A stretch of 64,000 nucleotides of DNA from the NCBI RefSeq assembly GCF_002027705.1, contig NZ_MBTG01000072.1, positions 211,799 to 275,798 of the forward strand, given 5' to 3'. A model generated the notes under the pieces. That model did no database searches. It was given only the letters and a program-made list of their open reading frames with translations, and was not told the DNA's origin. Of this stretch, positions 54,718 through 62,622 are shown in pieces (the first letter of the stretch is position 1; each line of letters opens with the position of its first letter). The translations under genes and the position numbers were made by a program. This DNA is from Paenibacillus ferrarius (GTDB lineage Bacteria; Bacillota; Bacilli; Paenibacillales; NBRC-103111).

Positions 54718-55407
54718 ATGCAGGAGAGAATTACTTGGAGAAAAGACTGGCTATCTATTTATGAATCTCCATTTAGTGTTTACGACAAAATTTGTTATGC
54801 CAATGTTATAACACAAAATGAATTTTTTAAACATTTCAGTTCGCCATCGGATAGTAGCGACTCCTTTTTACTAATTAGAGGACTAGACCATGCAAAAATA
54901 GAAAACTTGATTTCATATCCATTAAAATCGCAATCCCTTAATACAATTACTATGTTATCTGAAGATTTTTTAAATTATAAAGATCATCCAGACGATTTTT
55001 TTAACAAAAATCTTTACTACTGTAGCCATTGTTCTATGACTGGTTATCATAGTTTATTTTTTCAATTTAAATACGTTAAAGAATGTCCCTTTCATCTGGA
55101 ACCACTGAAAAACAATTGTAGAGTATGTAATAAGTCATTAACTTACAATTTTCACAAGATTCCCTTGAATACTCAGAGCTGCACCAAATGTAAAGAACCA
55201 ATTTTATTTCATAAGCATTCATATCCAAACTATAAAACCTATACGAAGAGTGATATTAAATCTCAAGATGTACTTGACCTTCTTAATATGGACATTAAGT
55301 TTAAACAAATCCTCAAGGGGATTTCATTTCCTAGAATTAAATTGCGTGAGAAGGAAGACTTAAACTCTGTCCTCTATATTATTTCTGAGATTAAACGATC
55401 AACCTAG
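54718..55407 (+). CDS. TniQ-like zinc protein 2
   Basis: 229 residues. Same architecture as its neighbour: TWRKDWLSIYESPFSVYDKI at the start, then YYCSHCSMTGYHSLFFQF, KECPFHLEPLKNNCRVC and CTKC zinc pairs. The first and third paralogues are shorter. A GGAGATGATG ribosome site precedes the ATG. It lies 67 bases after TniQ-like gene 1 in the same direction. A role in target recognition is inferred from the family only. Confidence 0.6.
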   Translation: MQERITWRKDWLSIYESPFSVYDKICYANVITQNEFFKHFSSPSDSSDSFLLIRGLDHAKIENLISYPLKSQSLNTITMLSEDFLNYKDHPDDFFNKNLYYCSHCSMTGYHSLFFQFKYVKECPFHLEPLKNNCRVCNKSLTYNFHKIPLNTQSCTKCKEPILFHKHSYPNYKTYTKSDIKSQDVLDLLNMDIKFKQILKGISFPRIKLREKEDLNSVLYIISEIKRST

Positions 55408-55427
55408 ATAACTTAAACAGTTAATCT

Positions 55428-56246
55428 CTAATCTCGTCTCCTACTTAACTCCGATAATTTATTCAATCTTTTACTGAACCAGTCTTTGCAGCGTTCTTCT
55501 TTATCTAACTCCATTAAAACAAATTGTTGTTCGACATTAACAACTCTTCGATAATTATTTATTTCAGACATATTCAAAAAGCCTTTTGCGGCATATTCCT
55601 CTAATACCTCGAGTCTAGCTCTAGTTGATTGTATAAGAACATCTGCACCAAATAATTCAAAGACATCAACTGGATTATACACATTCTTACTCTTCAATAT
55701 GAGAGTACCAAACACTGATTCTAACTTTGAATTTTCCCCTTGCTTAAGTAACCCATTTAAACTATTCCGTAGGGCTTTCCATTCCTTTTCAAGTTTTTCT
55801 TTAAACCCCATTTTTTCTTTCCATAGAATTACCTTCTCAACAGTGCTCAATTGGTTAATTCTCAGAACAAAGTCTCGAGCTACTTTTAAACCTAAATTAA
55901 ATTTTGTAGGGAAAAAATATACTGTGTCTTCTCGATCGACCTTATTAACCTTAAGTAACGTTTGTTTCTCTTGCTCCGTTAAACATGCTTCCTTTACAGT
56001 AGATAGTACTGGTAGAATTCCCAAATTAAATAAATACTCATTTAATGCTGTATAATTGTAATCATAACGATTCACTCTTCGAAATTTCCCGACTACTCCG
56101 CATTCCCTCCACTCTATTCGTTTGGTTTCTTCCTTAATTAGTTCGTTTCTTAAGCAATCCTTTATTAACTTAGTTTCTTCAGAGATTCGTTTGAGTCTAC
56201 TATAATCCCCATTCTCTAAAAATTTCTCGAAATTGGAAAGACTCAT
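55428..56246 (-). CDS. Unknown protein coupled to a TetR regulator
   Basis: 272 residues, mostly helical and rich in Lys, Glu and Leu, no signal peptide, membrane segment or metal motif. Recognisable features are only NYTALNEYLFNLGILPVL near residue 65 and an internal KEKMGFKEKLEKEWKALRNS. I do not recognise a family. It overlaps the upstream TetR gene by 4 nt (ATGA), so the two are made together; it may be the gene the regulator controls, or a partner protein. Confidence 0.6.
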   Translation of the reverse strand: MSLSNFEKFLENGDYSRLKRISEETKLIKDCLRNELIKEETKRIEWRECGVVGKFRRVNRYDYNYTALNEYLFNLGILPVLSTVKEACLTEQEKQTLLKVNKVDREDTVYFFPTKFNLGLKVARDFVLRINQLSTVEKVILWKEKMGFKEKLEKEWKALRNSLNGLLKQGENSKLESVFGTLILKSKNVYNPVDVFELFGADVLIQSTRARLEVLEEYAAKGFLNMSEINNYRRVVNVEQQFVLMELDKEERCKDWFSKRLNKLSELSRRRD

Positions 56247-56851
56247 ACAACTCTTTGTGAATCTAAAGATTTATCCCTTGTTTTACAATCTAATGCATTT
56301 AAAACAAGAGTAATTGTTTCCTCAATAATAACGTCACTACTTATAATTTTGGTACTAGTTTGGAACTCTTGCTTGTACATAAAAGTTGAACTAATTACGA
56401 ATGCTAAGGCTAGTTCCAAACAGCCGAATTTAAAATAACCTCTAGTTTTTCCTAAGTCAAGAACGTCTCTAAATTCTTTCCATATTGATGAAATATAAAA
56501 ATTCACCAGGTCTCCTCTATTGGACGGATACATTATTTCTGACTGAAGGATTGAGAGGATTTCTGGATCCCTTTCTCTTAACAGAACAACTTCATAAATA
56601 ATATGTTTTATCCAAACAATCGGGTCCTCTTGAAACTCCTTTCTCCAAATTATTTTGTCCAGAGGTAAATATGTTTGTAACACCGCGGACATCAAACCAT
56701 CTTTTCCATTGAATTGATATACAACTAGTTTGTTCTGTAGTCTGGCCTCTTTAATAATATCTACAAGTGTTGTTCTCTCAAAACCTTTTCTTGCAAATAC
56801 ACGCTTTGCTGCCTCAAGTAATTGCAATTTTGAATTAACATTTTTATTCAT
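56243..56851 (-). CDS. TetR/AcrR-family regulator
   Basis: 202 residues. N-terminal helix-turn-helix of TetR type: LLEAAKRVFARKGFERTTLV followed by DIIKEARLQNKLVVYQFNGK; the turn is less canonical than usual (KLVVYQFNG for the typical YYHFxxK). The C-terminal domain is ligand-binding and unspecific. A perfect palindrome ACTGTTAACAGT lies 42-53 bases upstream of its start and is a candidate operator. It is divergent from a ribbon-helix-helix gene. Confidence 0.8.
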   Translation of the reverse strand: MNKNVNSKLQLLEAAKRVFARKGFERTTLVDIIKEARLQNKLVVYQFNGKDGLMSAVLQTYLPLDKIIWRKEFQEDPIVWIKHIIYEVVLLRERDPEILSILQSEIMYPSNRGDLVNFYISSIWKEFRDVLDLGKTRGYFKFGCLELALAFVISSTFMYKQEFQTSTKIISSDVIIEETITLVLNALDCKTRDKSLDSQRVV

Positions 56852-56892
56852 TGACTGATCATCTCCTTCATGTTAAAAATTTTTAATCGTAC

Positions 56893-56904
56893 ACTGTTAA
56901 CAGT
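56893..56904. promoter_or_regulatory. Palindrome, candidate TetR operator
   Basis: ACTGTTAACAGT, a perfect 12-bp palindrome in the divergent intergenic region, near the TetR gene. Confidence 0.5.
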
Positions 56905-56922
56905 CTAACCACGATGAATTTT

Positions 56923-56942
56923 TGTAATCATTTATGATTACA
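56923..56942. promoter_or_regulatory. 20-bp palindrome, second candidate operator
   Basis: TGTAATCAT-TT-ATGATTACA, perfect arms of 9 bp with a 2-base centre. It lies 60 bases before the ribbon-helix-helix gene and 72 bases before the TetR gene, so either protein could bind it. Confidence 0.5.
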
Positions 56943-57001
56943 ATTTGTGTTATATTTTTATTTACTCTATTACTTCTATACTGATATATAGAGGTGATTT
57001 C

Positions 57002-57202
57002 ATGAGTGACGATGATTTTATAATTACTCCAAAAGAAGATAAATCTGTTACTATCACCATAAGAGTAGATAGAGCTTTACAGGAAAAATTCGATCACCTT
57101 TCAAAGATAAGCAACCGTTCTAGAAATGAATTAATAAATTTAGCACTTGAATATGCTATGAAAAATGCAAAATTCATTAAAGGCACAAGCGAAAAAAGAT
57201 GA
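57002..57202 (+). CDS. Ribbon-helix-helix (CopG/Arc-like) protein
   Basis: 66 residues. A basic beta-strand (KSVTITIRVDRALQEKFDHL) is followed by two helices (SKISNRSRNELINLALEYAM), the RHH layout of small DNA-binding repressors or antitoxins. GAGGTG precedes the ATG at 57002; the longer frame upstream lacks a ribosome site. No toxin partner follows: the gene ends in a terminator. Confidence 0.75.
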   Translation: MSDDDFIITPKEDKSVTITIRVDRALQEKFDHLSKISNRSRNELINLALEYAMKNAKFIKGTSEKR

Positions 57203-57235
57203 CAACACCAATTCATGGTTGTTGCCATCTTTTTT
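57192..57235 (+). terminator. Terminator of the RHH gene
   Basis: AAAAAAGATGACAACA pairs with TGTTGCCATCTTTTTT-type right arm (mismatched in the middle) followed by T-run. Confidence 0.75.
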
Positions 57236-57323
57236 AATTACACTTTGTATTCAAAAATGAATCTAATTTGATTATATTGGCAATACATACTTGTATAGTC
57301 TTGTTTTTTAAGGAGGGATTTCA

Positions 57324-57650
57324 ATGGATTTTCTAAACAGCTCATTAGCGATGGTTACAAATCAAGGAATCATTTTTAGAGAAAATAAATACACTTGCCC
57401 TCTAGCTATTTCGGAACAATGGTTTTCACTAAATAGCCCTTATTATTTGTTGAAAATCCCGGTTGTTTACAGAGAGGAGAATAATACCCTAAGTATCATT
57501 TTAGATACTGGGGATTTGATAAAAGTCCAACTCCTTTCAGACTCAAAGAAATTGGCAAAAACGGATTTAGAAGAATATTATTTGAAATTGAATCAATTGA
57601 AGTTAGAAAAAAACAAACGAAAACCTCTGTTGTTAAAAAGAAAGAGGTGA
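57324..57650 (+). CDS. Stand-alone protein resembling the C-terminal barrel of TnsB/Mu transposases
   Basis: 108 residues. The pattern NQGIIFRENKYTCPLAISEQWF, shown here as NQGIIFRENKYT then CPLAISEQWF, followed by KIPVVYREENNTLSIILDTG, resembles the small beta-barrel (Mu transposase C-terminal domain) that lies behind the catalytic core of TnsB-type transposases. Here the DDE core and DNA-binding domains are absent; the C-terminal part is a lysine-rich helix (KLNQLKLEKNKRKPLLLKRK). AAGGAGGG precedes the ATG. The stop is 3 nt from the start of TniQ-like gene 3, so they form an operon. The fold assignment is from motif memory and needs structural confirmation. Confidence 0.45.
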   Translation: MDFLNSSLAMVTNQGIIFRENKYTCPLAISEQWFSLNSPYYLLKIPVVYREENNTLSIILDTGDLIKVQLLSDSKKLAKTDLEEYYLKLNQLKLEKNKRKPLLLKRKR

Positions 57651-57653
57651 CAC

Positions 57654-58283
57654 ATGAAAACTTTAACATGGAATGTGTCCTGGGTTAACCCTTATGAATC
57701 CGGATGGTCAATTATTGAGAAAATTAAATATGCGAACCTTATTAGTTCCCGAGATTTGCATCGTGAGTTTGATCTCAAAAATCTCGTTTCTGTAATTGGA
57801 TATGACATCTTGGAGCAATCTAAACAAAACTTGACTAGACTAACTGGAATGTTTTCAAATACTGATTACAATCACTATCTAATAAGGTCCGACCTTACAT
57901 ATTGCGAGAAATGTTTGTGTATGGGACACCACAGCCTTTTTCACCAATTCAGTCTATTGCATCAATGCCCATTCCATTTATGTGATTTAAGGAACAATTG
58001 TAGCAAGTGTGGTCAGCAAATTACCTTTAATTATGTTAATTATAAAATTCTCGAAGGTTTTAGGTGTAATTGTTCTGAATTCATTAATGATATGAATATT
58101 AAATCAGTATCAGATTGGCAGCTCCACTTACCCATAAAAGACGAGTTATTGTTAAAATGGCTTGAAATTGACATTCCATTAGCACGAAACATGTTTAAAA
58201 ATGACTTTTTTTATTTTCCACATCTAATAAAGGAAGCTGGATCAATGCAACTCATATTAAATTATTATGGTTTCAAATCTTAA
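57654..58283 (+). CDS. TniQ-like zinc protein 3
   Basis: 209 residues, third paralogue: start TWNVSWVNPYESGWSIIEKI, then YCEKCLCMGHHSLFHQFSL, CPFHLCDLRNNC, and a later CNC. The ribosome site AAAGAGGTG lies in the last codons of the barrel gene upstream. Its stop overlaps the broken recombinase gene coming from the other strand, which places an old junction here. A function as a target-recognition protein is inferred from the family. Confidence 0.6.
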   Translation: MKTLTWNVSWVNPYESGWSIIEKIKYANLISSRDLHREFDLKNLVSVIGYDILEQSKQNLTRLTGMFSNTDYNHYLIRSDLTYCEKCLCMGHHSLFHQFSLLHQCPFHLCDLRNNCSKCGQQITFNYVNYKILEGFRCNCSEFINDMNIKSVSDWQLHLPIKDELLLKWLEIDIPLARNMFKNDFFYFPHLIKEAGSMQLILNYYGFKS

Positions 58284-58629
58284 GATGAATTACGTCCTCC
58301 TCAATCAGAAATTTCGGGATTCTTTTGTCCATCTTTGGTTCTCTCAACTTAATAGAAGGATTCCGCGTAAGATGTCCTTCTTCAAATGCAAAACGAAAAA
58401 GGGACCGTACAAATCAAATTCGATGACCTAAACTACTAGGTTTTAATTTCTCAGATACCCTCGCCAAATAGTCTTTAAGTATGATTAGAGATATTTCCTC
58501 TAGCTCAAGATCACCGAGTTCAAGAACTAACATCTTTAATTGTAGAGAGTATGCCTTCAATGTGTGTGAACTAAATCCCAGAATACGTTTATCAGCCTCA
58601 TATAGTAACCATAGATCTTTTAAATTCAT
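58273..58629 (-). pseudogene. Broken tyrosine recombinase (phage integrase) gene
   Basis: Minus-strand frame starts after a good ribosome site (GGGAGGG, seven bases before the ATG) with the SAM-like core-binding domain (YEADKRILGFSSHTLKAY, SSLGHRI). An in-frame TGA interrupts it at codon 72; the frame then continues as VRSLFRFAFEEGHLTRNPS and PKMDKRIPKFLIEEDVIHL before a second stop. The catalytic C-terminal domain (R...H-x-x-R...Y) is missing; the reading ends exactly where TniQ-like gene 3 ends. Confidence 0.8.
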
Positions 58630-58630
58630 A

Positions 58631-58685
58631 AAAAAAACCCTCCCAAGTTTTGTTGATTCTAGTTTCGCTAGAAATTGGAGGGTTT
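58631..58685 (-). terminator. Terminator overlapping the recombinase ribosome site
   Basis: AAACCCTCC ... GGAGGGTTT with T7 on the minus strand. It ends the gene at 58714 and includes the ribosome site of the recombinase remnant. Confidence 0.7.
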
Positions 58686-58713
58686 AATCTTATATTCCAA
58701 TATTTAACTATCG

Positions 58714-59199
58714 TTAGTTTAAGACACTGTCATTCTCGAAACCAATTATTATTTCTCCTTCATGATGAAATTCGATAATAAATCTAGAAGGAGAATATAT
58801 AAAAGTGTCAGCACCAACCGCCAACACATCATCAATAGCACTTAATACTTTACAAAGTTGGGACTTTAAAACAAGTTGACTTCCAGTACTCCAGAGAATA
58901 AATACTTCATCAACGTCTCCTAGTAACTGCTTAATCTGTGGTACAACATCAATTGTGTTTACAATTTTTATATTGGCTCTAATTTGTTCCCAATCTATTC
59001 GAGACCAAGAATTAAATGGATAGGATTTCTGAAGGTTCTGAAATATTTCTTTGCTTTTTTCTTCAGATAATATGGCCATCTCAGCCCCTAGTGCCTCAAT
59101 ACATTCGTCAAACAAACCACCAAATCCAACAACATTTTTTTTCTTCTGCTTCTCAAGTAACTATTCAAGTCTCCACTTTCTGCTTTGTATTTCATCCAT
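58714..59199 (-). pseudogene. Unknown small protein gene with an amber codon at position 13
   Basis: A frame starting at ATG 59199 (GTGAGG upstream) reads MDEIQSRKWRLE, then TAG (59161-59163), then continues LLEKQKKKNVVGFGG and the 133 downstream residues (FDECIEALGAEMAILSEEKS ... IEFHHEGEIIIGFEND) to 58714. The body resembles small immunity-type or barrel-like cytoplasmic proteins, but I do not recognise a family. Without readthrough, only a downstream TTG start at 59115 could give product. The stop may be a mutation, a sequencing error or a real codon. Confidence 0.55.
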
Positions 59200-59260
59200 T
59201 TTGTACCTCACTATAGAAACACAAGATTTATTTTTGATCCACTAAATTCATTGAACTTTG

Positions 59261-59325
59261 CTACCCCATAAAAAAGGAGTAGCCGTCTGGCAAGCTCCTC
59301 CACGTTCCCAGTTACTTTAATAAGG
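59261..59325 (+). repeat. Dispersed hairpin repeat, copy 1 (diverged)
   Basis: CTACCCCATAAAAAAGGAGTAGCC ... GGCAAGCTCCT then CGTTCCCAGTTACTTTAAT; the loop and tail match copies 2 to 5. Confidence 0.5.
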
Positions 59326-59383
59326 AATATCTGATACGAGGAAAAAACGTTTCATAGTAATAACACCATTTTATCGAGACTCA

Positions 59384-59752
59384 CTACTCTGGGACATCTA
59401 TATATTCTGATACTCTAGCTTTAAGTATTTCAATTAATTCTTCATCCATATAACCATAATCGTCCGGTATATCTAAGTTGCAGATCTGCTTTTCATTAAG
59501 TGTTGATCCAAATTTATGTTTGAGTCGGCTCAAATGCTTTTTTTCCATTACAAATATGAGATCTGCCCAACCAATGTGTCCACTTGTTACCTTAATCCTA
59601 GCACCATCTTCTGTCCCAGCAGACCTCACATCATAACCATTATATTTATGAAATATTTTTTCGGCTGTTGGGCTTCGCCATTTGTTTCTGCTACATATAA
59701 ACAAAATTTTTATGTTTATCATCCTCTTATCAAATTCATTGATTTTCACCAC
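59384..59752 (-). CDS. Low-molecular-weight protein tyrosine phosphatase-like protein
   Basis: 122 residues. The phosphate-binding loop is CSRNKWRSPTAE (Cys20, C-x5-R-S), followed by DVRSAGTED and VMEKKHLSRL; a late DIPDDYGYMDEELIE contains the Asp general acid. It belongs to the small family of LMW-PTP-like proteins about 110 residues long. The start is unsure: GTG at 59752 or ATG at 59722, which would remove ten residues. Its substrate is unknown. Confidence 0.8.
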   Translation of the reverse strand: MVKINEFDKRMINIKILFICSRNKWRSPTAEKIFHKYNGYDVRSAGTEDGARIKVTSGHIGWADLIFVMEKKHLSRLKHKFGSTLNEKQICNLDIPDDYGYMDEELIEILKARVSEYIDVPE

Positions 59753-59798
59753 TCTACGGATAATAATACACTAAAAGTGGCATTTACGTTTGCGTTAA

Positions 59799-59890
59799 TC
59801 TGCCCTTAAGTTTAATGAAAAAGGGAGCTGCTGCCGGCCTCGGCAAACTACCCCCTTAACTTTCCACTATCGTTCCCAGTTAGCTGAACG
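59799..59890 (+). repeat. Dispersed hairpin repeat, copy 2
   Basis: CTGCCCTTAAGTTTAATGAA, a G/C-rich hairpin (GGGAGCTGCTGCCGG ... ), TTAACTTTCCACTATCGTTCCC and a closing palindrome CAGTTAGCTGAACG. Confidence 0.7.
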
Positions 59891-59900
59891 AAAGAATATT

Positions 59901-60740
59901 TTAAAGAAATGAAAATGCTTGCTGTTTTTCAATTCTAAATAGCCAGTCCGTCACCAAACTCGTAAGAACTTCCCTTTCCTCAATTTGAATCATATGTCCT
60001 GCATGATCGAGTATTGCAAAAGAAGCGTGATTGTATTTTCCGAAAATTTTTATATGATCTTCATAACCACATATCGAATCCTGCTTCCCCAAAACGATAA
60101 GTGTAGGATGTTGCAGTTGTTCAAAATTGCCAAGCGGATCAAACTTAAAATAATAGCCTTCTTTCTTCCAATCAGAGGATAGAAAATTACGATTAGCGAG
60201 CAATCGTCCTGGCTGAACTTCTTTTAAAAAAGTTAATAAGTTTGATTTGTTTTGATGTACCATAAGCAATTGAAAAGCATTCAAAACATCATCATCAAGT
60301 TCACCAAACAAGCTTGTATCTACTTCAAAAACAACTTTTGCAGGCAGTGTTCTTTCACTCCCTGGCAGATGAAGAGCAGAGGCAATCAAGGAAATGCCTG
60401 TTATTAACTCTCTTTTTTTGTGTACTATACCTTGTGCCAAGTAGCCCCCAAATGAAGCTCCAATAACTGAAAACATTTGATTAGGAAGAACTGCATCAAT
60501 AAACTCAATGATCATATCAAGCATATCTTCAGTACCTTTTACTTGCTCAGTTATTACACTTTTTCCATGGGCGGGAATGTCCAAATAGATTCTCTGCCAG
60601 TCTTTTCTTTTCATAAAAATGGGTTCTAGCCAATACTTCATAGATCGATGGTCTGTTCCCATCGCATGTAACACAATAACTGGACTTCCCTCTCCACATA
60701 CTTCATAGTTAATTGTTCCCTTGCTAACATGGCATTCCAA
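59901..60740 (-). CDS. Alpha/beta-hydrolase
   Basis: 279 residues. Oxyanion region VIVLHAMGTDHRSMKYW, nucleophile elbow IGASFGGY (Ser96), acid Asp in VLGKQDSICG and catalytic His in LDHAGHMIQIE. Family members hydrolyse esters, amides or similar bonds; the substrate is unknown. A single gene, with copies of the hairpin repeat on both sides. Confidence 0.88.
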   Translation of the reverse strand: MECHVSKGTINYEVCGEGSPVIVLHAMGTDHRSMKYWLEPIFMKRKDWQRIYLDIPAHGKSVITEQVKGTEDMLDMIIEFIDAVLPNQMFSVIGASFGGYLAQGIVHKKRELITGISLIASALHLPGSERTLPAKVVFEVDTSLFGELDDDVLNAFQLLMVHQNKSNLLTFLKEVQPGRLLANRNFLSSDWKKEGYYFKFDPLGNFEQLQHPTLIVLGKQDSICGYEDHIKIFGKYNHASFAILDHAGHMIQIEEREVLTSLVTDWLFRIEKQQAFSFL

Positions 60741-60812
60741 TTTAAAGCCTCCCCTAGTTCGAAGCTACCCTTAATTCTACTTTTTATCCTATTCCAGAAT
60801 GAAACAGCATTA

Positions 60813-60896
60813 TCCTGCTCATTATTTTACTAAACAAAAGAGGAGCGCTGCCGCGAAGCAAGCCCCTCAACTATAGTTTCCGTTAGCGTAACGGAC
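60813..60896 (+). repeat. Dispersed hairpin repeat, copy 3
   Basis: CCTGCTCATTATTTTACTAAAC, hairpin GAGGAGCGCTGCCGC ... GCCCCTC, then GTTTCCGTTAGCGTAACGG, which is nearly a perfect palindrome. Confidence 0.6.
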
Positions 60897-60975
60897 AATC
60901 ATGTCACCCTTTTGCTATTCACTCATCATCTGAATAAGATAACGACCGTACCGAATAGTGCTATAGGGAATAATC

Positions 60976-61162
60976 TTATATCCAGGTTTGAAACGATTTA
61001 TTGACCATCTTTACATTGTTCATTATTGCCCAACTCTTTAAATCCGAGATACCTCTATCTTCATCCCTTGAATACCTAAATGCCATATCCAATGGGACGA
61101 TCTTCCTCCTGTAAGGTAATATCCCTATAACTGGTTTAAAGTAACCCCTGGTCATTATGATC
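60976..61162 (-). pseudogene. C-terminal half of a membrane/PH-like protein cut by the IS3 element
   Basis: Minus strand, directly left of the IS end: 62 codons reading IIMTRGYFKPVIGILPYRRK, then IVPLDMAFRYSRDEDRGISD and KSWAIMNNVKMVNKSFQTWI, then stop. There is no start codon or ribosome site. It completes the truncated N-terminal half at 62623-62907: NIINSRDIKVI joins to IMTRGYFKPVIGI, as in intact proteins of this type. Confidence 0.75.
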
Positions 61163-62622
61163 TGGACCCTCTGTCAAGGACACTTTAAAAAACTCGATTT
61201 AACCTAGGCAGCTAACAAAAGATGATTCCTGTATTGCACAGGGGTCATCTTTTTTAATCCCCATTGGTATCGATTATTGTTGAAGTAGCGGATGTAACTG
61301 TCAATCTTACGTTGTAGCTCTGCTAAGGTTGGACAGCTACGATGGTCAACATGATCCTTCATATGACCGTAAAACGACTCCTGTGGCGCATTGTCCCAGC
61401 AATTTCCTCGTCTAGACATCGATTGCCCTAATCCCTTTTGCTTTAAAAGTTTTTGGTATGTGGGACTCGTATAATGACTTCCTTGATCCGAATGAATGAA
61501 TGTTTTTTTGTGCAACTTCAATTTTCTTTGCTTCATGAGTGCCTCGATCGTGTCTGTAGCAATGTCCAACGTAAGGCTGTTGGAAAGGTTGTAAGCAAGG
61601 ATCTCTCCCGTTGAAGCGTCTAGTATGGTCGACAAATAAGCCGTCTCTGAGCGGCCGTATGGGAGATAAGTGATGTCGGTGAGCAACGCAAGCCCAGGAA
61701 CACCTTTTCTAAAATTACGATCTAAACTGTTGGGAAGCGTTCGATGTTCTTGAGTCACCTTTGCCATGCGTTTGTAGGGATTAGGTTTTCGATGTGGACA
61801 AACGAGGTTAAATTTCTTCATAAGTCTGCGGATTCTTTTCAAGTTGTAGATCACGCCAAATTCGTTCTCAAGCGTCATTTTAATAGAACGAGAACCCTTT
61901 TTAAAACCCTTTCTATGAAAGGCTTTCTTGATCAGTTCTCCAGCTTTGGCATCCGAAAGAGACCGCTCTTTACGGGTTTCTACGGCCTGGATGTAGTTGT
62001 AATAGCCTGAGCGAGATACGTGTAATAAATCGCAGAGGTAGCGAGTTGTACGTCCCAAACCTTGACCTATAGTTTCTTTAATTAGCTCAAATAACGTACT
62101 CTTACTTAGGTTCTTTCCCTTTGCTACCAGCAACCTTTCTTTCGTGTCTAGCTTTTTTAACAATTCCACCTGAGACTCAAGGAGTTTAATTCTTGCTTCC
62201 TGTCTTGCAATGACTTCATCTTGCGTTAGTTCACGCTTTAGAGGACGTCCAGAAGCTTCCTTACGAGAGTCAGTTAATCCAATGATTCCGTCTTTTCCAT
62301 ATGCTTTTTTCCAACGCTTGGCACAATCTTTTACACGTTGAATTCCAATTACGTCTACATCAAACCCGTTAGCTTCAAAGATTTCTCTAGGGAGTTTACC
62401 TGCCATATATTGATCGATGAACAACTGCTTAAATTCATCCGCATAGGTTATTGCTTTATCACTTATTCTGATCACGTACTTATTCTTTGATAAGCTCATT
62501 TGGTCTTTTTCGCTAAAGACTTTCTTAGACATGGTGTAATCCCCTCCGGTGCTTACTCTAGTATACAAAAAAAGTACCCACAGTCTGAACACTTTTTCAA
62601 AGTGTCCAGACTATGGGTACCA
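61163..62622 (-). mobile_element. IS3-family (IS150-group-like) insertion sequence
   Basis: Ends TGGACCC...GGACACTTT (61163 inward) and its imperfect inverted partner TGGTACCC...GGACACTTT (62622 inward), both starting 5'-TG as usual for IS3. Length about 1460 bp. No clear direct repeat of the target was found at the two flanks (ATC left, GTG right). Confidence 0.8.
61204..62532 (-). CDS. IS3-family transposase, single reading frame
   Basis: 442 residues. N-terminal helix-turn-helix region (ISDKAITYADEFKQLFID, GIIGLTDSRKEASGRPLK), a leucine-heptad helix (ARIKLLESQVELLKKL), then the DDE integrase core: LLTDITYLPYG (Asp), FIHSDQGSHYTS (Asp) and NAPQESFYGHMK (Glu), ending with YQWGLKKMTPVQYRN. 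In most IS3 elements orfA and orfB are joined by frameshifting; here both parts lie in one frame. GGAGGGG lies eight bases before the ATG at 62532. Confidence 0.93.
   Translation of the reverse strand: MSKKVFSEKDQMSLSKNKYVIRISDKAITYADEFKQLFIDQYMAGKLPREIFEANGFDVDVIGIQRVKDCAKRWKKAYGKDGIIGLTDSRKEASGRPLKRELTQDEVIARQEARIKLLESQVELLKKLDTKERLLVAKGKNLSKSTLFELIKETIGQGLGRTTRYLCDLLHVSRSGYYNYIQAVETRKERSLSDAKAGELIKKAFHRKGFKKGSRSIKMTLENEFGVIYNLKRIRRLMKKFNLVCPHRKPNPYKRMAKVTQEHRTLPNSLDRNFRKGVPGLALLTDITYLPYGRSETAYLSTILDASTGEILAYNLSNSLTLDIATDTIEALMKQRKLKLHKKTFIHSDQGSHYTSPTYQKLLKQKGLGQSMSRRGNCWDNAPQESFYGHMKDHVDHRSCPTLAELQRKIDSYIRYFNNNRYQWGLKKMTPVQYRNHLLLAA

Noticed and set aside
58309..58323. GGGATTCTTTTGTCC, 12 of 15 match to the inverted form of the CGACAWGAAAATCCC repeat, as a possible second transposon end
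   Set aside because: It lies within the coding sequence of the recombinase remnant (reads PKMDKRIPKF on the minus strand), so the match is explained by coding and is single.
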